In this document: in pieces, positions 44,734-55,971 of the stretch | Position numbering within the stretch: position 1 is the stretch's first letter | How the letters are laid out: each line of letters begins with the position of its first letter | Assembly: GCA_030411725.1 (NCBI GenBank) | Contig: MU839848.1 | Coordinates: 62,001-126,000, forward strand | Origin: Echria macrotheca | Taxonomy: Eukaryota > Ascomycota > Sordariomycetes > Sordariales > Schizotheciaceae | DNA length: 64,000 nucleotides | Direction of reading: 5' to 3' | The notes under the pieces: model-generated | Told to the model about the DNA's origin: nothing | Databases searched by the model: none | What the model saw: only the letters and a program-made list of their open reading frames with translations | Translations under genes and position numbers: made by a program

Positions 44734-46647
44734 CTATGGAGCCTCAGCATTGTCGAAAAGAGCCAATACCGCCTGGTGAATTGTTGATTCGCCTGCTCCT
44801 GGTCCCCATTCCCAGACGCGCTGAGTCGCGCTGTCTTGTCCAGACGTAGCATCTGCTTGAGCCGTGAGCCGCATGTCTTCCAGTCTAAAGCCGAACTGGA
44901 TTCCGGATCCGCTATGTTCGTCAATTATAGCTGTTCCAAACCTGTCAACTTTCCAACTCATCCCGGAATCACCAGACACGTTATTGAGCTGTGGGAAGAT
45001 CGTGTCGTAGCAATACCAGGCCAGTGCGCGCGGGACGGCGCCGCCGAGGTACTGGAAGAGCTTTGTGGGACTTTCATACAAAATCTCGGCGGCTGCCGCT
45101 GCCGCAGCGGTGGCCGGTGGAGGCCGAGATGGGTCGTGCGAGGCTGGGGGGTAAGACCAAGAGAGGGGGTTGGCTTTGATATCTGAGCTGTCACCACCCA
45201 GCGGCGGTAGCAAAAAGACTTGGAAGCGGGTGGAAAATGCCGGAGACGGGCGTGCGGTAATTCGAAGCCGAGCAGTCGATGTGAGTGTCAGGTCGAACTC
45301 GGCGGCGGGAGGGTTCAGGAGCCCGTTGGCCAGGGATTCGGTCGAAGAGCCGGTGAGAGGTGGCTCAGTCAATGTAAAACTCGGGGGAGGTGAGATGCCA
45401 GCTCGCCGAAGAACGCTACAGAGACTGCTGAGGAAGGAGATGCATTTCTGAATGATTAGCTCGTGGGCGTGTTGCGTGAGTAGAGGCAAGAGGAGGCAAT
45501 AGACGGGTGTGGATCCGCGATTCGAGCCCGGATTGCTGAACTCCGGGCCTTTGAGCTCGTTCTGGCGGTGGGCTTGAATAAGGAGAAGATGGAGAGTGTC
45601 GTTGATGCGGTCTGCTTCCCCATCATCTGGCTCAGATCCATGCTCTACGGCCTCCTCGCCGAGCGTGACGAGGCGGAAAGATACGACCCGCCCGGCGTCG
45701 TCGGTGAATGTTACCGCATCGGCCTTCAGATGGACACCGTAGGCAAGCAAGGTGCGGCTCTCTCTAGTCAGTTCATGCCAGAGCTCCTGGGCAAAGACAG
45801 TGTCTCGCGCTTCCTTGACATCGTCGTCCTGCTGAGGCTGAGGAAGTCGAGACCGTCCGATGACTTTGTTTCCCTGCGTAATAGTGACTTGGATTCGTTT
45901 CGACACCCCAGTCATCCTCCCATGCTCCAGCCTGACGGTCCCGTCCTCGGCTCTTCGCAGAGGCGCGATGCTGTTGGCCTTGAAGTCGGGTGCGGCATTG
46001 GAAAAGCCAAACTTGACACCCATGGTGTGAGGCTCGTCGGGATGCCGGAAAACAGACCACCCTCGCTCGCCCGTGGCTCTAACTTCGTTCCAGTAGGTTG
46101 TTTCCAAGTTAATCTCTGTTGCCAACCGCGTTTCCGCCGACTCAAACAAGCCGGCAGCCTTCGTAAATGACTGTAGGCGCATCCCAACCATCACCATCTT
46201 GTTGTCAGGAATTCTAGCCTGGCTCAAGGCCGTGGGCGCGGCAAGGGCGGTTGCACCGAGAGTTCCGATGCCGACAAGATTCCGAAGCTCGCTGCTGAGA
46301 GTAGAACCTGCGCCGTTTGGGTTTTCCTTGGTAAGAAGCAGCGATACGAGATCCCGAGCTGTTGTCGCTGCTCTGTTGGCTATGATGATGCTCTGAAAGA
46401 TCTCGTCCCGAGCAGCGGACAGCTCCTTTGGCTTGGTAGATGAGTCTTCGATGTTGTCATCGTTTTCCATCTCGATATCGCCATCGTCATTGTTCCTATT
46501 CGCCTCGATCTGTTTGCGAAGGTCGTCGGCATTGAGACTTCGAAATCCGTCTGGCTCAGCTTTCATGCGCTGAATGAATTCTGCGACGTTCCGAGGGCCT
46601 CGATCGGGTGGCGGCGCAGGCCTCAAGGAAAGACCTGGTGGCTCCAT
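44734..46647 (-). CDS. MED17: Mediator complex subunit 17 (Srb4)
   Basis: A single exon of 637 residues. The N-terminus MEPPGLSLRPAPPPDRGP followed by RNVAEFIQRMKAEPDGFRSL is the start signature of fungal Med17. An acidic stretch and SAARDEIFQSIIIANRAAT (about residues 78-96) with LVSLLL follow, then the long conserved body with WNEVRATGERGWSVFRHP and MGVKFGFSNAAPDF (about 185-225). The C-terminal part ends in FRLEDMRL and ALFDNAEAP. Med17 is the scaffold of the Mediator head and is needed for most RNA polymerase II transcription. An Ala run (ATAAAAAAAEILYE, about residues 530-543) lies in a GC-rich segment. There is no sign of an intron. Confidence 0.9.
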   Translation of the reverse strand: MEPPGLSLRPAPPPDRGPRNVAEFIQRMKAEPDGFRSLNADDLRKQIEANRNNDDGDIEMENDDNIEDSSTKPKELSAARDEIFQSIIIANRAATTARDLVSLLLTKENPNGAGSTLSSELRNLVGIGTLGATALAAPTALSQARIPDNKMVMVGMRLQSFTKAAGLFESAETRLATEINLETTYWNEVRATGERGWSVFRHPDEPHTMGVKFGFSNAAPDFKANSIAPLRRAEDGTVRLEHGRMTGVSKRIQVTITQGNKVIGRSRLPQPQQDDDVKEARDTVFAQELWHELTRESRTLLAYGVHLKADAVTFTDDAGRVVSFRLVTLGEEAVEHGSEPDDGEADRINDTLHLLLIQAHRQNELKGPEFSNPGSNRGSTPVYCLLLPLLTQHAHELIIQKCISFLSSLCSVLRRAGISPPPSFTLTEPPLTGSSTESLANGLLNPPAAEFDLTLTSTARLRITARPSPAFSTRFQVFLLPPLGGDSSDIKANPLSWSYPPASHDPSRPPPATAAAAAAAEILYESPTKLFQYLGGAVPRALAWYCYDTIFPQLNNVSGDSGMSWKVDRFGTAIIDEHSGSGIQFGFRLEDMRLTAQADATSGQDSATQRVWEWGPGAGESTIHQAVLALFDNAEAP

Positions 46648-47745
46648 TGTCGGTTATTTCCAGCGTCAAACCTTTGAAGACACAGATTCAGAGGCGAGGA
46701 TTTAGACCTTGAATGGTTTGTTCCTAGTGTGAGTCGCCAATGAGGTCCGTGTGAAATACTCGGTAGACAGTATTGGAATACAGGGAAAGGTTGGGAGCCA
46801 ATGTGGTATTTTGGACCCCGTAATGAATGTTGGCAACAAAGGAAACACTGTGTATTCCAGCGATTAGAAGTCAATTGTGTGTATATTCTGCCGCTTCATT
46901 ATCGGTTTCTTTCCGAACACCCAAAAATTGACGTTCAAGGAAGCTTTGAATGCAGCACACATGGCTCCTGGGTTGTTCCTTTTTCAATGCGGCTAGCCCA
47001 GGTTTTCCAAAACCCACTCTCCGAAGCCCCACCAACAAGCTTCGCGATGAAACGCAGTCGCCAATTGATTCACATAACAAAATCGAGCGAGGGGTAAAAT
47101 ATGCCTTATAAGATCTCCCCGAGATCGGAAGGTCTCGAATCTCGTTCTATGTATCTAAAGACTCAATCCTTGCATGGTGTGGAGCGGCCTTTGCGTCCCA
47201 CGTTATGTCATTGCCCTCCAGTGGAAGCTAGGTGCAGCTGAAAACCCCTCAACGCACCGGCGCTCGAGTAGAACACCGCAGGCTAGTTCTGCAGGTGAGA
47301 AAAAAAAGTCGGTATGGAAGAACCGAGACAATTTAGACCTCAAGAAATATCTGTGATCATGTGGTGATTGTCTTGTTGCAGATCCTCAGCGGCGTGAGGG
47401 ATATTTGGCCGACTTGGCTGCTGTGCTCCGGTACTTGTGGCTTCTGGGCACCAGATGGCAGAAGTTTGGTGGTTGAGATCCGGCGATCCTCCAACCATGA
47501 CACCCCGCGCTCCGATAAGATAAGAGCTTGAACCCCCCCGACATCAAGGTCTCGGGTCTCGGGCTGCACTCAATTCTTGCACGCCGCAACCACATCCGCT
47601 CGACCCAGCCAACGCTCCATCGGGCTGCCATCCTTTCGCTTTCCCTAAGTCTGTCCAAGCATACGGTCGTCATGCTTTGAATATCCGTGCAAGCTCCATA
47701 TCCTAAAGTCATTGGTTTTCTGTCCCCAGGTTGGCCCCTGGGAGT
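46648..47745. promoter_or_regulatory. Divergent spacer, MED17 / phosphofructokinase
   Basis: The 1.1-kb region separates two genes transcribed away from each other. Near the phosphofructokinase gene, TTTTCTGTCCCCAG ending at 47729 looks like an intron acceptor and may mark a 5' UTR intron; its donor could not be fixed. Other open frames are short and featureless. Confidence 0.45.
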
Positions 47746-50385
47746 ATGCCTATTCGGAGCATTGACTCCTTCTTCCGCCGCCCTCTCGAAGTCGTCCTAG
47801 GTCCCCTACAGACCCTCTTCGCTTTTCTCTTCCGATCGACCTCTCTGGGTCTCCTCCTCCGCCGTCGCCAAAACCTCGCTCAACCACGAAACCCCGCTTC
47901 GGCCGCACAATCGCCCAAGATGGGGACCAAGAAGAAGATTGCTATCATGACGTCGGGCGGTGATTCGCCCGGCATGAACGCCGCCGTTCGAGCTTGTGTC
48001 CGCATGGCTATTCACATGGGTTGCGATGCCTACTGTGTCTACGAAGGCTACGAAGGACTGGTTCGTGGCGGTGACTACATCCGCAGGATGGAATGGTACG
48101 ATGTGCGTGGCTGGCTGTCCGAGGGCGGAACCCTGATTGGCACGGCCCGGTGTATGGCCTTCTTTGAACGGGCCGGCCGCCTCACAGCTGCCAAGAATAT
48201 GATCCTCAACGGCATCGATGCTCTCATCATCTGCGGTGGTGATGGCTCGCTTACGGGCGCCGACAGATTCCGGTCCGAATGGCCTTCCTTGCTGGAGGAG
48301 CTCGTCGCAACCGGCGAGATCAAGAAGGAGCAGGTCGGCCAGTATGCCCATCTCAACATTGTCGGTCTCGTTGGATCCATTGACAACGACTTGTCCGGAA
48401 CCGACGCGACGATCGGCTGCTATTCAGCGCTGGCCAGAATTTGCTATGCTGTCGATCTCATCGAAGCCACGGCGTCTTCCCACTCCCGTGCTTTTGTTAT
48501 CGAGGTCATGGGCCGACACTGCGGCTGGCTTGCCCTCATGGCCGGTGTTGCTACGGGTGCCGATTTCATCTTCATCCCAGAGAAACCTAGGGAGGACAAT
48601 TGGAGAGATGAAATGTGCAATATCGTGCGCCACGTATGTCCTACCTTGCCCAATCATTGAGATTGCGCTGACTTCCTTTCCTTAGCACCGAAAGCTCGGG
48701 AAGCGGAAAACAATCGTCATCATCGCCGAGGGCGCCCTGGACAGAGAAGGGAACAAGATCACACCGGACATGGTCAAGGATCTGCTCGCCGATAAGAAGG
48801 GCCTCGCTCTCGATACACGCATTACAACACTTGGCCATGTCCAGCGAGGAGGTACAGCGGTGGCTTATGACAGGATGCTCGGTACTCTACAAGGCGTTGA
48901 AGCAGTCAAGGCGGTGCTCGAAGCTACCCCAGGAACGCCGACTTGTTTCATTGCTATTACCGAGAACAAGATCACGCGGAAGCCTCTTATGCAAGCTGTT
49001 ATGGACACCAAGGAGGTAGCCAAAGCCATCGAGCGGCAGGATTTTGAGATGGCCATGTCACTGCGCGACGCCGAGTTCTCAGAGCAATATAAGTCATTCA
49101 TGATGACTACGGCAGTCCAGGTCGACAAGGAGCTCATGCTTCCAGAGAAAGAGGTGTGTATTGACAGAAGCAAGACCGTTGTCCCAGGAGCTAACATCAT
49201 TCTTAGCGTATGAAGATTGGTTTCATCAACGTCGGTGCCCCGGCGGGCGGCATGAACGCAGCTGTCCGCGCCGGTGTAGCGTACTGCCTGTCACGAGGAC
49301 ACGAGCCGATTGCGATTCACAATGGATTTGCTGGTTTCGCCCGACACCACGGCGACAAACCTCTCGGCGCGGTCCGGCCGTTCAACTGGCTCGAAGTTGA
49401 TGGGTGGGCAAGCAAGGGCGGGTCTGAGATTGGAACGAATCGAGAACTTCCGAGTGAGTCCGGCATCGAGACGGTTGCCAATCTAATCGAGCAGTATGAG
49501 TTTGATGCACTCTTTCTCGTTGGTGGATTCGAGGCCTTTCACGCTGTCTCCCAACTCCGAAAGGCCAGGGACCAATACCCGTCTCTGTGTATCCCCATGA
49601 CGCTTCTCCCCGCTACTATCTCCAATAATGTCCCGGGTACCGAATACTCGCTTGGTTCCGACACCTGTCTTAATGAGCTGGTGGACTACTGCGACAAGAT
49701 CAAGCAGTCGGCGTCTGCAACTCGGAGACGTGTCTTCGTCATCGAGACGCAGGGTGGTCGTTCAGGCTACGTTGCGACGTTGGGCGGTCTCGGGGTCGGC
49801 GCGTCAGCAGTGTATACTCCGGAGGAAGGGCTCAGTCTAGACATGCTCGCGGCGGATGTGCGGCATCTGAAGGACGTGTTCGCCCATGACAAGGGTCAGA
49901 GTCGCGCCGGACGCTTGATCTTGATCAACGAGAAGGCGTCCAAGGTCTACAACGCCAAGCTGATCGCAGACATCCTCCGGGATGAAGCGCACGGGAGATT
50001 TGAGAGTCGTGAGGGCATCCCCGGGCATATGCAGCAGGGTGGTGTCCCTTCGCCCATGGACCGCTCCCGTGCTGTGCGCCTAGCCATCAGATGTATCCAA
50101 CATCTCGAGAAGTGGGGCAGGAATGCGCACAACAAGGTGAAGATGGACCCGATGAGCGCCAGTGTCATTGGGATCAAGGGTGCGAGCATCGTCTTCACTC
50201 CCGTCAAGAAGCTCGAGGAAGAAGAGACTGACTGGCCCAACCGCCGGCCCAAAGCTGCATTCTGGCTCGGTATGAAGGAGATTGTGGATGTGTTGGGAGG
50301 GCGTCCGGCGTATCAGAAGCCCGAACCTGATCTCACGGGGGTCAAGGCGAAGGATGTCAAGCGCGGGATTGAGGAGGCCGAGTAA
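47746..50385 (+). CDS. PFK1: ATP-dependent 6-phosphofructokinase
   Basis: Three exons (47746-48633, 48686-49153 and 49207-50385) give 844 residues from the first ATG, or 786 from the ATG at 47920 where the enzyme core begins (MGTKKKIAIMTSGGDSPGMN). The latter length matches other fungal PfkA proteins (about 780). The N-terminal catalytic half has TSGGDSPGMNAAVRA, CGGDGSLTGAD and VGSIDNDLSGTD with the catalytic Asp. The C-terminal half repeats the fold for allosteric control (GFINVGAPAGGMNAAVRAG, PATISNNVPGTEYSLG, GGVPSPMDR). The enzyme makes fructose-1,6-bisphosphate, the committed step of glycolysis in the cytosol. The extra 58 N-terminal residues are basic and hydrophobic (SFFRRPLEVVLGPLQTLFAF) and of unclear reality. 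Splice junctions CAC|CAC and GAG|CGT are in phase 0. Confidence 0.92.
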
Positions 50386-52778
50386 CTTGGGTGTCTATAC
50401 GGGCTCGGCAAGATGGTCCCTTCTCGCGCAAGTGGCTTCGCTTAATGGGGTTTCCAGTCGGTTGTGCTGGCATTAGAACCAGTTAGGTTGTCATGAAACG
50501 ATTCCAGTCTCCATGTCGTCGGAGCGCAATTCGCGAGTGAGCGGGACGTGAAGCTGAATGCTGGAAACTGGTCAATTTCGCAGAGGGTCAACAAGCGCAG
50601 GTGTGCGCGCGTGGTTCCTAGGGTTGAGATCAGGGCTAGTTATCGAGGGGGTATCTCTCGATTTCCCCTTGAAGATGAATCCAAGCAAATTTTGGCCAGG
50701 GCTGGTGATGATCCGCGGGTGGGTTACTGATGCGTCCCGAAACGGACATAAGAATCTGCCTTGTATGTCTGATGCAGGTGAGCTTGATGTCGCGCAAAGC
50801 ACAAGGCGAAGCAGCCGGCAACTGCTGGAATTTTCAGGGTCCTCCGAACACCCTTTCCTCGGTATAAGAAGTCTTCATCGCTGGCGTCGAACCGAGTAAT
50901 TGGTCTAAGAAACTCGGTGTTTGTGAGATATACGGATAATCCGTGGGTAGTGGACACAACCTTAACTACTTGTACAAGATCAGAGTGACGGGTTTGTGGG
51001 TGTGTGACTTTTATTTTCGTGTTTGTAAATGCCCCCGTGTCACGCATCAATGATGGGGCATTTTCTGGGGCTACCTACCTAGGTATGTGGTTTGATAATT
51101 ATTTCCCCGGTTTTCTTTTCCTCTTTTCTCATTAGAGATTTATGCGTGGTTGTGTGCTTTTCGCTACGGAATAGGTATATATGTCATGGGGGCCAGAATG
51201 GCGGAGGGGGGTTGAGTTGAGGGGGATGGGATCGGTGAGTTGCTCAGTCAGCACTTTGCAGATGTGTTGTAACAACCCTCCTTACCCCTTTCTTTTCTTG
51301 TTGAATTTGCCCAAATTGTTTTGTTTTTACAACAGCAGCTCATTTTCTTGGGGGCGGAGGATATCTAGGGCAATCAATGTATCATTTCGTTTTTTTCTTC
51401 TCCGGCGCTGCTCGTCGCAAGCTTGTGGTAATTCAGTTTTCTGGTCAAGCAAGCAGGCGACGATTCGCGATGGAAGTTTGGCAGCAAGCAGCCCGTGTGG
51501 TCGTGTGGTGTTGGTATTTTTGGACAGAGACACCCCGGTAGCTTTGTCAGGTTGCACGGATAGGGGTCTTGTCTTCGGGGATGATGCCTTAGCAATTTCT
51601 GTTACGGGCGCTGTGGGGTCCGAGATAGCAGGGTATCACTGGCGACTCGAGGGAGCAGGGCTGACAAAGGATGGACGGCGGGGATGTTTAAGGCTTGGCG
51701 GGAGGGATCAGGGAGGGCTGCGGGGGCCGTTGCGGCGTTGCGGGTCAGGCCGCTGCGTCTGATGCTGTGATTACTGATTACGGAGAACTTCATCTCTTTT
51801 TTGTTTTAAGATGAAAGCCGTATTCCGTAAAACCCAAGCAAGAGAAAACACTTCTGCTGTGATGTCCGTCAGCTATGCGGATAGGACTCTCTAGTCTGGG
51901 TATTTCTGAGGGATTTTGAAGAAACGAGCAGCACGAAATATAGTGTCAATGTAGTGTAACTTTGTCTTTGCAGTTCAACACCATCATTTCACTGGAGGGA
52001 TCAACAAGGCCTGAAGATCCGCACTTACAAGGGTTGAGCAGGCTGCAGCGACTGCGGACCGCGGGATCTGAACCAATGAGGACTCGGATCGCTTACCGAA
52101 CCCGGGAAGGGGCTCGCGAAGAGACCCAGCAATCTGGTGGGCAAAATTCGAGATTACGGGGAAAGAACGAATGAAGAGGCCCAATTCAGCCCGTCAGCAG
52201 CGAAATGTAACAGTGAGCAGCGAAGCTTTTCTGGTCACTGGTGAGAGCGGGCTAAATTCGGCTATGCCCGTGGTGCCTTGGTAGGACACAGCCAAGACAC
52301 CGGGTTGTCTTGCAGCAGATGGAGGGAGGGAGGGTGGTCTTGGTCGTGGTCGACTGTAGTGGACGGTAAGGCGATGGAGAGAGAGGCTGTTCCCGATCTT
52401 CTCCTCCCTCTCTTCACACACACACACACACATCCTTTCCCGTTTACCTCACACTCGCTTTTTGACATCTTCCACACGCAGGTCTCGGTGCATGTTTTGG
52501 GCCTAGCTGTGCCTCGGCTGTTCCTCCTGTCCCTCTCTTTCTCGTTTTCTTCTTGGTTTCTGTTTCTGTCGCCACACTCGTTTTTCGCCCTTCTTCGTTC
52601 TCTTCCCGCCCTTCGCTGGGTGTCGAGTTGTCCCCGTCGGTTGCGACCGCCCTGTACTCGATGGTCTGAGAGAGAGGGTATTGAACGGGTGTTCACGCCA
52701 AGTTGATTCCGGACGACGACTCGGCTCGGTTTGGGGCTCGAACGAGGGTCAGGAAAGAGCGGCCAATAGGGGGACGCA
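50386..52778. other. Intergenic, 3' of phosphofructokinase and promoter of the lectin-like gene
   Basis: No gene is supported in 2.4 kb. The stretch has T-rich parts (51090-51420), a CT-rich leader (52390-52600) with a CA repeat, and open frames up to 193 codons (51181-51762) that lack any conserved feature. Confidence 0.5.
52415..52432. repeat. (CA)9 microsatellite
   Basis: Nine CA units inside the CT-rich upstream region of the lectin-like gene, about 350 bp before its ATG. Function unknown; this length is likely to vary between strains. Confidence 0.8.
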
Positions 52779-54418
52779 ATGGCTATTACGATGGCTCCCA
52801 AGGTGTTATTGCTTCTGGCGGCGGCCGTGGTACCATCGCAAGCAGCAATGTCGGCTTGGTGGACTGGAATCGGTCCTCAGGTCGTGTTCCACAACAAGAC
52901 GACAGGCGCCATCCGGTATACCGCCTGCAACTCGTTTGGCGATGCCTACTACTCGTACACGGGCCCGAACGAGCTGAAACTAAACTACAAGCCCAAGAAC
53001 GATACGCCTCTGGCCGGCGTGGGGTACTGGAACGAGAAGAACACTGTGTAAGACCCTTTGTCGCGGCGCGCTTCACTCGTAGACACTGACCCAGACCTAG
53101 CTCGTCCATCTACTATATTGAGCAAGGCGGGTCTATTGCCAATATCTTGCTGAACTGTAATATGGGAACTGGCCTGTTCGAGACCCAAGGGAACTGGATC
53201 ATCAGCGACAGCGACGTGGGCGTGAGCAACACAACCGGACTGGCTGCGCTTCTCCTTGGCGAGACCGGAGGATACCGCGTTTATTTTAACGGAGCCAACA
53301 ACACCATTGACGAGATGCGATACAGCCCCCAGAGCAACCAGTGGTCATACACCGGCATCATCTCGCAAGACCCCCAGGGCTGGGGCGCCCTGGCCGCTGT
53401 GTTCAGCGGCACCGAGAACATAACCGTCGCCAGCGCCCGCGACCCCCGCTCGATCGAGATAGTCCGGTATAACTCCGATACAAACTGGCGCATCAGCACG
53501 CTGCCCTACACGCTGCAGGGCAACCTCACAACCCAAGCAACGCTCGCGAGCAACATCACCATCAACGAGACGGCACCAGTAAACTTCACCCTCTCCGCGT
53601 GGGAGGGCACGCCCAGCTCGCTCGGGATGAGCATCGACTCCGACTACACGCGCTCGGTGTGGTACATCGGCAACGACCGGGAACTGTACCAGATCGTCAA
53701 CAAGAACTACTTCTGGAGCCCCAACAGCAACCAGTCGACCGCCTTCTGGCCGGCCGCCGACGAGCCCAACGCCGAGTTCGGCACGCTCTGGGAGCGCAAG
53801 ACCAGCATCGTACGCCACTACTACTTCGTCGACAGCAGGCTCGCCGAGGTCCGCTACGAGGACGGCGCATGGAAGGCCTGGACGCACCTCGAGCCGCCGC
53901 CGCCACCAGCCGCGACCAACTCGACATCACCCGGCGCCCAGGCGACCACCAACGCGGACAGCAACACCGGTCTCTCGACCGGCGCCAAGGCCGGTGTAGG
54001 CGTGGGCGTCGCGCTCGGCGTGATCTCGCTCGGCGTCCTCGGCGCCGCCATTTTTCTCATCCGCCGGAAGAAGCAAAAGAACGCAGCCGCCGCTTCGGAA
54101 CTGCCCGCTCCCGGGCTGGACCAGTCCCCCGTACCGCCGTACGGCTCGCCGGGCCCGAGACCGGACTCGCACGGATACGACGCCTACGTGTGGGAGAAGA
54201 AGGACCTGCCGCCGCAGCCGCCGTACCCGGCCCAGCTCGACGCCACCGGACAGCCGACCGAGGTCGACGCCACCGGGCGACCGACCGAGTTGTACGTCCC
54301 GCAGGCTATGTACGAGCTGGCCGATCAGGCTTATTCGCATGAGCTTGTGGGGGATCACGCGGCTAGGCCGGGTGTCGTGGTGCAGCCGCAGCAGCATGTA
54401 CACCAACAGGGACAATAA
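52779..54418 (+). CDS. Membrane-anchored fucose-lectin-like beta-propeller protein
   Basis: Two exons (52779-53047 and 53101-54418) give 528 residues. The N-terminus MAITMAPKVLLLLAAAVV is a signal peptide ending near SQA. The ectodomain (about residues 25-370) has repeats ending in aromatic strands such as IRYTACNSFGD, YRVYFNGANNTIDEMRY, IEIVRYNSDTNW, LYQIVNKNYFW and LAEVRYEDGAWKAW. These fit six-bladed propellers of the fungal fucose-specific lectin type. Several N-glycosylation sites (NNT, NIT, NLT, NFT) are present. A Ser/Thr stalk is followed by one transmembrane helix (GVGVGVALGVISLGVLGAAI, about 405-427), an RRKKQK stop-transfer signal and a Pro/Tyr-rich cytoplasmic tail (PPYGSPGP, PPQPPYPAQ). 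Classic fucose lectins are soluble, so the anchor is notable. Sugar binding is not shown by the sequence alone. The tail region is very GC-rich and open in other frames. Confidence 0.75.
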
Positions 54419-55971
54419 TAGTTTTTTTTTTCATGTCGAAATGGGAGACAGGTCTGGCGGTTGGCGACGCAGCGGTAGCGGCAGAGGCTAATGTTCTCAT
54501 GAGATGGAATCAAAACATGGACGTCGAATTGGAAAGACGTTTGAAGAAAAGGGGGGGGGGGGGGGGGTTAATGACTTTCTCGACTGCGATATCGGGAGGG
54601 AGGGCTTGGAGAGTGATCAACTACCAGTCTACCACCGACGGCTACACAGAAGCATCTTTGTTTATCACAACGACACACGCAGGCATATATATGTATATCT
54701 GCTTTTATATGTATATATATACACGGAATACCTTACCCGGCATGGCATGGAGTTTACCTACCTTACCTATTTTTGTATACCTATCCACATCACGTTTATT
54801 TACTGATCGCCGCTTGACAAACAAGCTCGTGACTATTCTGGAAATTCTGGAAATACAATGGGGTGTGAAATCACAGCTAGTCAGAGAGCCCGTCTCGCCT
54901 CTAGAGCCTATTTTATTCTTCTTCGCACCACCACGCCTGCCCGTCTAAACCGTAATTGATAAACATAGCTGGGTACCTACCCAGGTTAAACAACAAGTCA
55001 CAGCACCGTCCCCCGCGGCCACCAAAGACTTCTTCCCGTATGGACGTCTCAACACAGCCCGCTTGAGCCATCTCTCAACACCGCGGGCACCGCAGCCGAC
55101 TCATCTCCTACCCAGTTGTATATCCACATATCTTAGAAATACGTAGACCCGAACCAGTCAGTACTCCGTAAACCTCTTATGTCTACATGGCTCCCAGGCG
55201 CTTCAACAGCCATAATAGTCACACGCCGCTTCATTAATCCCCGATCTAGCTGTAACCAGCCCGCTGTCGCATTTGTTGTCTAAGGTAGGCAGCTCTATCG
55301 TACAATACATCAAAACGAGCCAGCTCCCATACGTTACCGCTTTGCCGCCTCGCAGCCAAGGTAAAAACAGCACCCATGGTAGGACGCAAAACAAACGTCA
55401 TCCCCTAGCGCCCAAGCCGGTGACAGCAAAAAGCAGCGCTCTACATATCTGTCATCGTCTTCATCGCCATTGCCCCCAATCATCCAGTGATTCCATGCTC
55501 TGGGCCCGCTTCTATGTTTCCTCTACGTCTCCTTCATCCATGCCCCCGGATCCAAGCGGCTTGTTCAGAAGCCCCCCATATGTATCCCATTAACACACCA
55601 TAATTGTAGAGAAAGTCGTAGAGGAAACCGACCCACCCCGTTTTATCATGAACCGAACACCACCAACAAACATCAGGACAGAAACCGGAGAAAGAAACAA
55701 TTTCCGTGCCTAGACTATCCACCGCCACATCGTCCACCAGCAGCTAGCCCATGGTGATGTCGTGGGGCAAACCCATCTTCATTATAACAAAAGTAATCCA
55801 TAGCCCCCCCATATCAGTCTACCACAACGGAGCCATGGTTTGAATCGTGATAGACCGGAAAAGAAAGGTACGAGAGGTCGAGTTCCTCGGGGGGCGAAAA
55901 GGAAATAGACCAGTTCGCATTCCTGGGCGACAGAGACATGAAAGTCAACATCAGGAACGGCCGGCTGGCGG
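54419..55971. other. Convergent 3' region, lectin-like / Uls1-like
   Basis: These 1.55 kb lie between facing stop codons. They hold a 17-G run, alternating AT/GT tracts at about 54687-54722, and short open frames. The frame at 54433-54948 crosses the G run and is regarded as chance. No gene is supported. Confidence 0.5.
54551..54567. repeat. Homopolymer G17
   Basis: Seventeen consecutive G on the plus strand, about 130 bp beyond the stop of the lectin-like gene. Such a run is prone to length error in sequencing. Confidence 0.85.

Noticed and set aside
47125..47170. tRNA-like T-loop (GTCTCGAATCTC)
   Set aside because: No matching acceptor, D or anticodon stems could be drawn around it.
51980..52095. 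tRNA-like segment with GGTTCAGATCCC on the minus strand
   Set aside because: The loop does not fit the T-loop consensus and no cloverleaf could be assembled.
53599..54342. 247-codon Arg-rich frame within the lectin-like gene
   Set aside because: Alternative frame of a very GC-rich exon; the main frame has signal peptide, TM helix and glycosylation sites.
54433..54948. 171-codon frame that crosses the G17 run
   Set aside because: Depends on the length of a homopolymer and contains microsatellite-derived residues; no homology seen.
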